A DNA stretch of 34,679 nt from Diplocarpon mali (Eukaryota > Ascomycota > Leotiomycetes > Helotiales > Drepanopezizaceae): contig JAENRP010000420.1 of the NCBI GenBank assembly GCA_024741835.1, forward strand, positions 1 through 34,679. Direction: 5' to 3'. The notes under the pieces are model-generated. The model was given only the letters and a program-made list of their open reading frames with translations. It did not search any database and was not told where the DNA came from. This document shows, piece by piece, positions 19,830-28,778 of the stretch; the stretch's first letter is position 1, and each line of letters opens with the position of its first letter. Made by a program: the position numbers and the translations under genes.

Positions 19830-22800
19830 ATATGATTATAAGAGAGTAAGAGCTTATAAGTATAAGTCTTTTAGTAATAAGTGACTACTTGCTAGTAAGT
19901 GCAAGTTGCTAAACGATTATTTAAAAGCTTTAAAGGTTTAATAAATAAATAAAGCTTTTAAACTTCTAATAGTTTAGGTTTTTAATAAGCCTATTTATAT
20001 ATATCTCCTTAATAGGGAGGTAGATTATTTAAAAGCTTTTTCTTTAATACTTCTAACGGATCTATATATTATTAATTTTAATATATTAAAGGCTTATCTT
20101 AATCTTTTTATTTTTTATAATAATTAGCCGAATTATCTATTAGTTATTATAATATATATTCTATTTAAAGAGGGAGTCTATGCGAATCTCTTTAAAGAGG
20201 CGTTTTATAGCTATTATCTCCTTTATAATAAAAACTATACTATAGAGTTCTACTTTAGTAAGAGAGAGTATAATAGTCGCTTAATAATTCGCTTTTTAAA
20301 TAATCGGTCCTTTAAATAAGAAGAAGACGTATCTTTAAGAGGATCTGTAAGTCTTTTAATTATCTTTAAAAGAAGTATCTAAAGACGCAATCAATTGGTA
20401 TTCCTTAGCCTTAAAGCTATAGGTAATTCCTAAAAAGCGTATACTATATAGGTATTAAAGTATTTAGTCTGCGGCTAAGAGGTACTTAAAGCTTAGATTA
20501 ATTAAAAAGAAAGATAGTTAAAAGGCTGCGAATATAACGTTTAAGCGTATTATAATCGCTATATAGAAAATAGAGCCTATTTTTTCTTAATACTCCTTTA
20601 CCTTTTTTAAGGAAGCTTGTCCTAAGTTCTTAATAAACTCCTTCTTTTATAATAGAGTATTAGGCATTCTCCTTATATTAGCTCCGAACTTTTAAGCGAT
20701 CTTCTTAATATAGGTATTATAAATTAAAAAGATCCTCTTTACCTTCCTATTTTAAATAATCCTTACTTTAAGGAATTAGGAGATATCTTTTATAATAGTA
20801 AGCTTATATGCCCTCTTTAAGTCTTTAATTAAATAAGTCGCTTAATCTAAGTTAAAGGCCTTATATAATACTTAAATATCGTCGATATAAAACGCTATAA
20901 AGACTATATAATCTTTTATTATAAAAATATAAGGCTCCTTACCTAATAGCTTAAGTTAAAGGCCCTTAAGCGTTCCTACGAAGTTCTTATACTATAGTAT
21001 CAAAGAGTCTTTTAGCCTATAGAGCGCATAGTCCAGTTCTACTACTATACTAAGGCGCTTAAAGCCATCTAATAGGAAGCATATGACTAAAGTACTCCTT
21101 AGGTCTTTAAGAGTATTAACAAACGCATTAATAATATCGAATTGCTTTACTTTTATATGAAAGTATATAACAAGCGCTATTAGTACCTTAAAAGACCTTA
21201 CTATAAGTGTAGCTATATAAATTAAGAAAATTAAAGCTTCGTCTTAGAGATCCCCTTATATAATTAGCTATAATTAGCACTTTAAAAGCTTACTAAAGCT
21301 ATTAACCTTATAAGTAAAAACCCATTTTAATAGTATTAGCAAAGGCTTTAAGTAGTCCCTTTATATAATTCTCTAGCAACTCTGAGATTCTAGATTCCTA
21401 ATCTCCTAGTGCCCTCCTTCTTTAAATCGTTTGCTAAAAGGGTATTTCTCTAAGTCTAGCCATCCTTTTAAAGGCTTTAGTAAAGAGCCTTAGTACTATA
21501 GGCGGTTAAAAGACTGCGCTCTATCCTTTGCCTAATTATCAACTATAGCTTTAACAATTGTATAAACTATTAAATAGTCTTTCCTATCCTCTCTTATTTA
21601 TTCATTTACTTAAAAGGTTAATATAAACTCCTACGCATATAGGGAATAAGGTAAATTAATATCGCTTTAAAAGAGTATATACTTTAAAGTAGTAGCATAT
21701 ACTTTTAAAGTCTCCTATTGCTTAACGCTTAAGCGTCTTATCCTCTTTTACTTAAAAAGAGGGAGTTCCTTCTTGCGCTTTTCTTTATAAGTCTCTTCCT
21801 TTATTTTTATTATTACTAAAGGTTCCTTTAAGAGTCTAGGTAGCTCTATCTCTTAAGCTTATAGTCTTTAAGCTAATATTACAACTTAAGGTATTATATT
21901 ATTAAAGCTTGCTCCTTTTATTAGATCGCTTCTTATAAGACTATTAAAGCTCTTTCCGAATTTTAGTAGTAGTACCTCTAGCCTTTTACTAAAGTTTACT
22001 AAGGCCTACCTTTATAATTAAAGACTTTATCTTAAAGCTCTTAAGCCATCTCTATTCTTATATAGAATAGCGGCTAAAGATCTACCGATCGCCTTATAGA
22101 ACTTATCTTTAAAGACTCCTTTAAAGTCGTCTATAGTTCCTTCTTTAATAAGGCCTTTATAGGGAATTATCACTCCTAAGCTCTAGTTGCTATTTGCCTT
22201 TTTAAAGACTAGCGAAGTGGCTTTTAATTCGCTTGCTTCTACCCTTGAGTTTCTAAGCGGGTCTTATAAAGAATTTAGATTTAAGTTAAGGCCTTTTATA
22301 TTATTAGTTAAAGGCTATAGAGCAGCATCGGTCTATAATGTAAGCTCTTCTTATATAGCGGCTTCTTCTATAGCGATTGCATTCAGCCTTACGATAAGCT
22401 CTAATTCTTTAAAAATGCCTTCGAACTTAGCGTCTTAAGCTCCCTTTCCCTCTCTAATCAATTAGAAGGTTGTCTTAAGTTCTTAGTGCGATATAGGGTT
22501 TACGCGCTTAGCTTTTAGACTATAGAAGAAAGACTTATTAAATTCGATATTATAAGTTATTATTACTTACTAAAGTATAGGAATCCAGATTTTATAAACA
22601 TTAGAGGTAATATATCTAATTAAATAACTTAAGTGCTTTTATAATTTAATTTTAAAAGTTCGGCGGTCCCTTTCTACCTCCTTCTCTTTAATTAAAGGGT
22701 ATACGCAAATGCTATACGTATAAACGCAACTCCAGTCGGACTTTAAGCTTACTATCATCTGCTTAATAAGCAGCGGCTTATAAAATCGAAAATACTACTT

Positions 22801-25440
22801 AAACCAATTATAAAGAGCCTCGCTTAGTAAGATCATCTTCTTTTAAGTAAGTAGGGAGATATTATAAAAGTATATAGCAGCTTCTATAACCTCTGGCCAA
22901 AGGCTTACTAAAAGCCTGGCGTAGATCCTTATTTTAATAGAGCATTTGATTAACTCCCTTCCTACGCGCTCTACGCCTCTATTTGATTAGTATATATAGG
23001 CAGAAGTAAGCTTTAAATCAATTCCCTCCTCTTTTACTTATCTCTAGTACTTTATAAAAGAGTCTTCCCTTAAGGAGATTACTAAAGTATTATTATCTTG
23101 CTTAATCTTATAAATAGAAAGCCTATATTAGCATTTCACTTATACTTTAAAGGCCTAAAGGACCTTTATAACTATATCTCTACCCTTCGATCTTAGTAAG
23201 AATATCTAAAGTATACTATTATACTTATCCTTAATTAAAAGAACCTATAAGCAACTATTATATAAGTTATTTAAAAAGTTAAAGAGATCCTAGGAGATCT
23301 TAAAGAAGGGCCTTAAAGATCGGTTTTTAAAGGTAACGCAAGAAATAACTTACCTAACAGATACTACTATATATATAAGGCACTCTAGCCTCTATATTCC
23401 CTTAATCTTTACTCCTCTAGCGCACTTAACTAGCACTTAAAAAGCCTTTGCGCCTAAGTAGTCAGCGCGAAGGTACTATATATATGCATTATTATCCTAT
23501 ACCCTAATAGGCGCATAGCTAGACTAGAACCTATTATAAAGCGTTGTCTTAGCTATAGGGAATACTATTAAGGCAAAGAAGTCATATTAAAGCATATTTA
23601 AAAGATCCAAATAGTTAATAGGCTTATATTTAAAGAAAACGAGATTATAGTAACGCTTTAACTAAGCTCGCTTTATAAAATCTACAATACTCCTAAAGCG
23701 TAAAGTAAGGTCTACCCTAGAGTACTAAAAACCCTTATCCGTAAGGAGCCTCTTTAAAATAATATTAATAGTAAACTCCTTTATAATAGTAATATTGCGC
23801 AGCATCATCCTTATAGAAGAGCTATTATACTATAAAAGAGAGTCTACTATATATCTATTACCTCTTCTAATAATTAAAAGTCTTAAGGTACTTACTTTAA
23901 TATATTGCTACGAATTGCCAAAAGGCTTAAAGGTGCCTGCGATAAGTAAATCCTTCGAATTAATAATATAAGTAGCTGCGCAATTATTAAGGAGCGTACT
24001 TAAAGAGAGCAAGTAGCGTTTTAGCTTAAAGAGGTAATAGATATTAAACGATTTTCTAAAAGCGTTAAAAGCAAAGGGATCTATTATTATAAAGACTAGT
24101 AAGTTCTCCCTTTTACTTAAACCATCCTCTTTAAAGGCTAAAGCCTTTTTCTTAAATTTATTAATCGCTATTACCGCAATGTTATTCTCCTTAAGCTATA
24201 CTCAAAGACCCTTGAACTAGTCTCTTACGTTTAACGCCTTTTATATTCGTAAGACCTCCTTTCGCAAGAGGAGAACCTTTATATTTTCCTTACGCCTATC
24301 TATAGCATATAACAGTTTCTAATAGTCCTAGGGCTTTTAATAGTAATTTGTAAAGCCTTTATAAAGGTACTTAGGCCTAATCTCCCTTCTAAAGCTTATA
24401 GAGCGATTTCAAGAGCTACTTACTAAAGCCTGCAAAGGGGTTTCAGCATTTAAGAGAGACTCTTAAGTAGTAAAAACTACTAGCCCTTTATTATCAATCG
24501 CTCTATTAGATTCAATACCCGCTAAGGCGCGGCTTAGCTGCATTAAATCGTACTTATATAAGGTTCCTATCTGCTTATTAGTAATTATTTCCTCTTTTAA
24601 GCGAGTCGCTTAACTTAGATTAATTTTTACTATAATTAAGTTTAAAAAGTCAATTACTCTTAGTCTCTCTTTAATCTTAGGAAGACTATATTATTCTGCT
24701 AAGCGGTACGCCTCTTACTACTCCTGGATCTATTACTAAGTGTTAATTCTCTTAATCTTACCTTAGTATAGTATATCGCAGTACTAGAGCCTTATCTAAG
24801 ACTAAATAGCCTTATCAAAAGGCGCAATATCATAATTTAAAATGGATACTAAGCCTTAGAGTAAGAGTTGCTAATTTACTAAATTAGCATACGGGTTATT
24901 AGCAGTAGTTCCACTTATAGGAGTATCTCTATTAGGTATTAAAGAGAAGAGCTTCTTAACTTTGATTTATACTTAAGCTATCGCGGAAGCTAAAAGCGTT
25001 CTATTGATAGTCTTAGAGACCTATTCAAATAGTAGTTTATAGTATTTGCATTAGGTCTTCTAAGTCTCCTTATATATAAAGTACTCCTTTATTAGGATTT
25101 TATATTTGTCCTTAATATCTTTATAAAAAGCCTATAGAAGAAGAGCTTTTAACAGATCTCTTAAGGGAAAGCGAGCGTAAATCTATTTAAATAGAGTTAC
25201 TATATACTCTTTATATAACCTCGCGTATACTACGCAGAGGTTGGCCGTTTCCAATTCCTTAAGCTCCTATATAAAGGGAGCTTAAGGCTTAATCTCTATA
25301 ATTAACTTAAATAGGAGTCTTAGATTAGCAAAAATAGTAATATTATAAAGCTTAGTAAAGAATATATATTTACTAAACCACTTTACTTAAAAGGCAAAGG
25401 TATTAAGGCAAGGCTTAGAGATGCTTAAAGCGTTAGATAT
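19830..25440 (-). pseudogene. Copia-D gag-pol polyprotein (gag, protease, integrase, RT, RNase H), RIP-decayed
   Basis: The probable start is ATA at 25440 (ATG changed by RIP), followed by SNALSISKPCLN; the frame is kept to the end at about 19830. Gag covers about 25440-24300. Integrase lies roughly 23500-22700 but with few clear residues. RT: KWVFTYKVNSFSKLLK near 21340-21290, Q-G-D-L-Q-D near 21258-21240, VKQFDIINAFVNTLKDL near 21150-21110, and FYIDDI at 20892-20875 with both catalytic Asp intact. RNase H: IASLDTSFKDN, then RYVFFLFKGPII near 20335-20300. The C-terminal tail ends near 19830. Landmarks at 25440, 21255, 20883 and 20310 share one phase, so this too was a single polyprotein. Many TAA/TAG stops make it inactive. 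Confidence 0.88.
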
Positions 25441-25631
25441 ATTAAATAGAGTCTAGTGAAAAGGTTAAGTATATAAATGAAGTTTGCAAATAAGGTTCGA
25501 TTAGAAAATAGAGATTTATTAATTGAAAATAAAGGTCTTTCGAATTATTATAAATACTCGAAAAGTCGGTCAAGAGCTTAAAGGGCCCTTTAGCCGGTTA
25601 TATATAAAGAGAAAGTATATTAAAGTGCTTA

Positions 25632-25644
25632 TAGGGCTTATAAC
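25632..25644 (-). promoter_or_regulatory. Copia-D primer binding site, initiator-Met half-tRNA type
   Basis: Directly inside the 5' LTR the - strand reads GTTATAAGCCCTA. The complement of the initiator-Met tRNA anticodon arm is GGTTATGAGCCCTG, so the site matches with one RIP-type G-to-A change. Drosophila copia and relatives prime from a cleaved initiator tRNA in this way. A similar site follows the Copia-F LTR. Confidence 0.7.
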
Positions 25645-25841
25645 TATAGTGCGGTTAGCTAAAGGGCCTTTATTAGGTCGCTTAGGAGGCTTGCAAAAGT
25701 AGGAGAAGATGATTGATTATATTATTATCTAGTATATATATGGTAAGGAGACTTCGGAAAGAAAAGGGAGAGTCTATGACTTAGCAGAATCACGTGGAGG
25801 GTCTCCAGAATAAGTGGAGACTCCGCCCATTCTATATAACA
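25645..25841 (-). repeat. Copia-D 5' LTR (197 bp)
   Basis: Right copy of the LTR pair. Its + strand start is TATAGTGCGG (TGTGGTGCGG with two G-to-A changes) and its end is ATATAACA. It keeps more C and G in its right half than the 3' copy, so RIP has acted unevenly on the two copies. Confidence 0.95.
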
Positions 25842-25846
25842 GGTTT
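25842..25846. repeat. Right target-site duplication of Copia-D (GGTTT)
   Basis: Pairs with GGTTC at 18266-18270. Confidence 0.85.
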
Positions 25847-26302
25847 TAAGCTTTACCTATCGTATACTTAAAGTAGGCAGTGATCTAGTCCTCTCTTAAA
25901 GTGAAGTTGCTTAAGTACTTTTAAATAAATACCTTTATAGCTATCTTCCAAGCGTTATAAGTGATTTCGCCTTAATAGTTGCTAAAATAGGTTTAAGGGT
26001 ACTTAATCTAATAGGGGTCGACGGCTAAGACTAAAGGTCGGATGATTAAGAAGTAATAGTCTAAGGAAGGTAGTAAGTCGGCGGTAAAGGACCGAGCATT
26101 CTAAGGGCTAGTACTTAAGGAAGAAGGGGCAATAGTATTATTTTAAAGAGCAGCAGCTATAGTAGCGCTAATAAGGTTTGCGATTTCGGCCTACTAAGCA
26201 GCTAAAAAGAGAGGGGCCGATATAATAAAGGTAGATATTATTAAAGAGAGTATATCTTCTTCTTTAACTTTAATTAATAGAAAGGGAGTATTTTAAGAAT
26301 CT

Positions 26303-26325
26303 ACTTATAAACTGGGCTTAAGAGT
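26303..26325 (-). repeat. Palindromic module in Gypsy-C gag
   Basis: Single copy beginning ACTTATAAA and ending TTAAGAGT on +. On the - strand it reads T-L-K-P-S-L-stop-V, in the same phase as the gag start at 26514. Confidence 0.82.
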
Positions 26326-26395
26326 AGAATCTATACTAAGAGAGGTAACTTCTTAAGTAGGCTTAGGAGAGGGAATATCTCTAGGACTAGGGTTG

Positions 26396-26467
26396 GCAGT
26401 AAGGCCTATAGAACTAGTAGCAGTAAGGCTTATAGAACTGGTAGCAGTAAGGCCCGGTAGTAGAGGT
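26396..26467 (-). repeat. 24-bp tandem repeats in Gypsy-C gag
   Basis: Three units starting GCAGTAAGGC at 26396, 26420 and 26444; the third is partly diverged after GGCCCGG. The 24-bp period keeps the frame and gives an eight-residue peptide repeat near the gag N-terminus. Confidence 0.85.
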
Positions 26468-26514
26468 ACAGTTAACCTTTCACTTCTCTTAAGTGGTATA
26501 AGATTAGAGGTCAT

Positions 26515-27506
26515 AAGTACTAACTCTCTCTATATTATCTAGTTTAGTCTAAAGGGACCTAATGCTAAATAGTAACCTATTCAAAAGGGGGAAGATTAGT
26601 ATAAGCGAAGCTATATATATTCTTAAAGCCTTTTAATAGAGTATATATTAAGGTATCGTAGGTTTATAAATCTTAAAAGAGAAGGTTTTACTTTAGGATC
26701 ACGTCTCTTTACTAATCAAGAGTTGCAATAAGGTTATATAAGAAGGAGTGTAGTGCAAATCTAAGGAAGTAAGGTCTAAAGCTTATCACTTTACCAAAGT
26801 TGACTTAGTCTTAAACGGTATAATATAACCTACTAAGGCTAACTAAGTCTCTATATATATATATAGGTATAGGTCCCTCAGTTTCGTACCCGAGTATAAG
26901 AAGGAAGGAGTAAGGAGCTTCGAAGAGTATAAGGAAGAGTCGACGAGTATAGGTCAATAGGGAGTATAAAGAAGGTCGACGACTTATTCGCAAGGAGGGG
27001 TCTTCGAAGAGTTGAATTATATTCAAGGGTTTCGAAGGAAGGAGGAGCTTTAAAGAGTATAAGGAGAGTTATCGACAAGTATAGGTAGAGTTATCAATAA
27101 GTATAGGTCGACGGGAAGTATAAAGTGTTTATAAGGGAGGGAGAGAGTCAAGAAGAGAAAAGTTATTATACTGCTCTAGGCAGCAGCTTACGCTAGCGAA
27201 GCGAGGATATAGTAAATAACTTTTTTTCTTTTCGAATTGAAATTAAAGGTGAATTTCCGTTTGTAAAATGGAGTAGGTAAGGGGTCGAAAAAACGAGCTA
27301 ATCTTATATTCGAATATCGTTTTTTTTTCAGCTTCCTTTGAAAACTAGATTAGTAAGATCTAGGCGCTACATACGAGTTGCTTAGGGCAGTTTATAGTAG
27401 AAGAGTCGAGATCGAGAGATCGAGTTGCTTAAGGCAGTTCGAAATGACGATTCTAAAAGGGGTAGATATCAAGCTTCTTAGCAGAGGTTGAGTTAATCTT
27501 TTCTTA
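26515..27506 (-). other. Gypsy-C 5' leader with degenerate direct repeats
   Basis: A stretch of nearly 1 kb between 5' LTR and gag ATG with no gene. At about 26890-27125 the + strand carries many imperfect repeats of GAGTATAAGG/GTATAGGTCGACG, with GTCGACGA at 26938, 26974 and about 27108. This repeat block creates short open frames on the - strand that I do not treat as genes. The primer site should be next to 27506; the - strand reads TATAAGAAAAGATTAACTC there, which I cannot assign to a tRNA. Confidence 0.6.
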
Positions 27507-27787
27507 TATTACAACTCGCTCTTAAGCGTATAAAAGGATAAGAATCGAATAACGCTAACTATATTACCTTAAGAGGTATGCTATATAATAGAAAAGAAAA
27601 GATAAAGAAGAGAGAGTCTTTAGTAGAGCTCCTCCAGAATAAGTACAGGTGCTTCACTAGTGTGCACGTGATCCAGCCACCTTGCTACCTTAGCGTATAC
27701 CTGACTTCGACACGTGATATAACTATGCACGTGCGTGCATCTGACTTCGACACGTGATATAACCATGCACGTGATGCGGCTGTAACA
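27507..27787 (-). repeat. Gypsy-C 5' LTR
   Basis: 281-bp partner of 12966-13246. Nearly all of the differing sites are T or A here and C or G in the left copy, so this copy took most of the RIP. The terminal TG is TA (27507-27508) while the outer CA at 27786-27787 is intact. Confidence 0.95.
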
Positions 27788-27792
27788 AGGAT
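27788..27792. repeat. Right target-site duplication of Gypsy-C (AGGAT)
   Basis: Identical to 12961-12965. Confidence 0.93.
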
Positions 27793-27860
27793 TGCTTGAA
27801 ATTGTTTCTACTTTTTCTTCGACTTGCGCTTCGATAGCTTTGCCAGTTTTCGGATTTTTA

Positions 27861-27990
27861 ACTTATAGTCCTAGCCTGCGAGTTATCTTACTTAAAAGAA
27901 GATTTTTAATTTATCGAATTACCTTCTTGCCTCTTTCCCTTTCCCTCTACCGGTTTTTCCAAATTCCACTTATAGTCCTAGCTTATAAGT
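27861..27990 (+). repeat. Two palindromic modules left of element E
   Basis: Copies at 27861-27883 and 27968-27990, 107 bp apart (not a multiple of three), both beginning ACTTATAGTCCTAGC. No credible coding frame spans them; the 69-codon frame at 27792-28001 is short and overlaps a poly(A)/(TA) tract. They probably lie in the untranslated or LTR part of element E. Confidence 0.78.
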
Positions 27991-27999
27991 TACCTTATT

Positions 28000-28390
28000 A
28001 AAAAAAAAAAATATATATATATATCCCCTTTCTCTTCTCTCCTTCCTTCCCTCTTTACTAAGTTAGCTATTAGTCCTTATACTTATAAAAGGGCTAGTAT
28101 TCTCGACCTATAAGAGTCTTATATCTTTACTAATAGTAGCAGGGGCTGCTACTTAAGTTGGTTAAGGCATATATAGAGACCTAGAAGAAAAGGAGTTATA
28201 TAACTGTTATATAATAGTTAAGGAGTCATAGGATAGAGAGTCGAAGGAGGAGTTATATGATATAAGTTATATAATAGAGTCATATGATCGGCTAAGGGTC
28301 GAAGGGGGTATAAATAGGACTACTATTATACTTAGAGATAGCGCGCAATGCTAATTACCTATTCTACCTTTAACTAGTGAATTATCTTAG
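28000..28390 (+). repeat. Element E left LTR-like repeat (diverged)
   Basis: This stretch has a counterpart at 31529-31845 with the same order of marks: an A12-13 run, TTTACTAATAGTA followed by a GG-CT-CTACTT segment, TATATA-AGACCTA, and AGAGATAGCGCGCA near the end (28333-28346 and 31811-31824). Alignment needs gaps and is far worse than for the other LTR pairs. GTATAAATAGG near 28308 is a good TATA box about 470 bp before the ATG of the element E frame. Outer boundaries and target duplication were not found, so calling it an LTR is inference. Confidence 0.5.
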
Positions 28391-28778
28391 TTCTTATCTT
28401 CGGAGAGCCTACTTATAGTGCTTCCTCCCTCTTTGTCTTTGGTCTTCCCTTAGGCCTACTCTTATGTTGTTCCTGCTCCCTTTTATAGTATTAAATCATT
28501 TTACTATCTAAGAAGGTATAAAGAAGCTGTAAGGAAATAGTACGCAGAGTAGAAAATTTATAGGATTCTTAAGCACTATTATACACTCTACTATTCAAAT
28601 TATAAAGGATAGCCCCGCCTGGTATAATAATCTTACACTCTTTAACTAAACTGTTTTAAATACGCTCGGCCTACAATAGTTATAATACAGTCTACTTATT
28701 ATAAAAGAAAAGATGATATATCTAGCTAAATATACTATAAACTACTTTAATAATAAAATAAATAAATAGGAATTTATT
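28391..28778 (+). other. Element E leader; no gene seen
   Basis: Untranslated stretch between the left repeat and the ATG at 28779. It has a pyrimidine-rich segment (about 28420-28450) and then AT-rich DNA. No primer binding site was recognised. Confidence 0.4.

Larger units (their letters stand above)
18271..25841 (-). mobile_element. Copia-D: complete RIP-mutated copia retrotransposon nested in Gypsy-C gag
   Basis: A 7571-bp element with 197-bp LTRs (18271-18467 and 25645-25841), LTR ends TGTGGTGC...ATAACA on the + strand, and a 5-bp target duplication. The polyprotein reads on the - strand from about 25440 to 19830. It belongs to a different copia branch from A and B, since its RT carries the Q/R-GDLQ motif. 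An initiator-Met half-tRNA primer site adjoins the 5' LTR. About 1.3 kb between the end of pol and the 3' LTR holds a low-complexity GC-rich stretch and a possible antisense frame. Confidence 0.95.
25847..26514 (-). pseudogene. Gypsy-C gag, N-terminal part (decayed)
   Basis: ATG at 26514-26512 on the - strand gives MTSNLIPLKRSERLTVPLLPG. The frame then passes through three 24-bp repeats (26396-26467; peptide ATSSI-type), an in-phase palindromic module (26303-26325; T-L-K-P-S-L-stop-V) and a charged segment. It meets the Copia-D insertion at 25846 and continues at 18270. The first part is probably a disordered N-terminal extension, and the folded gag domain lies across the insertion. Start choice rests on this being the first ATG after the 5' leader and on phase agreement with the zinc knuckle. 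Confidence 0.75.
12966..27787 (-). mobile_element. Gypsy-C: Ty3/gypsy chromovirus-type retrotransposon, interrupted by Copia-D
   Basis: A - strand Ty3/gypsy element with 281-bp LTRs (12966-13246 and 27507-27787) and an AGGAT duplication. Order along the - strand is gag (with CCHC knuckle), protease, RT, RNase H, integrase, chromodomain, polypurine tract. Integrase after RT and a C-terminal chromodomain place it with fungal chromoviruses. Copia-D (7571 bp) is inserted in gag, leaving a native length of about 7.25 kb. Six palindromic modules lie in its coding frames (one in gag, three between protease and RT, two between RNase H and integrase). Confidence 0.95.

Noticed and set aside
22187..22438. 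83-codon + strand open frame
   Set aside because: It is opposite the continuous Copia-D polyprotein frame.
26811..27078. Two short - strand open frames in the Gypsy-C leader
   Set aside because: They arise from the short-period repeats, overlap each other in different phases and contain no known domain.
27792..28001. 69-codon + strand open frame
   Set aside because: It begins at the Gypsy-C target duplication and ends in a poly(A)/(TA) tract; no coding support.
28000..28024. Poly(A)/(TA) tract as the 3' end of a LINE or SINE
   Set aside because: A matching A-run sits at 31529 in the same position of a longer repeat, which fits a shared terminal repeat better; no RT or tRNA-like head was found.
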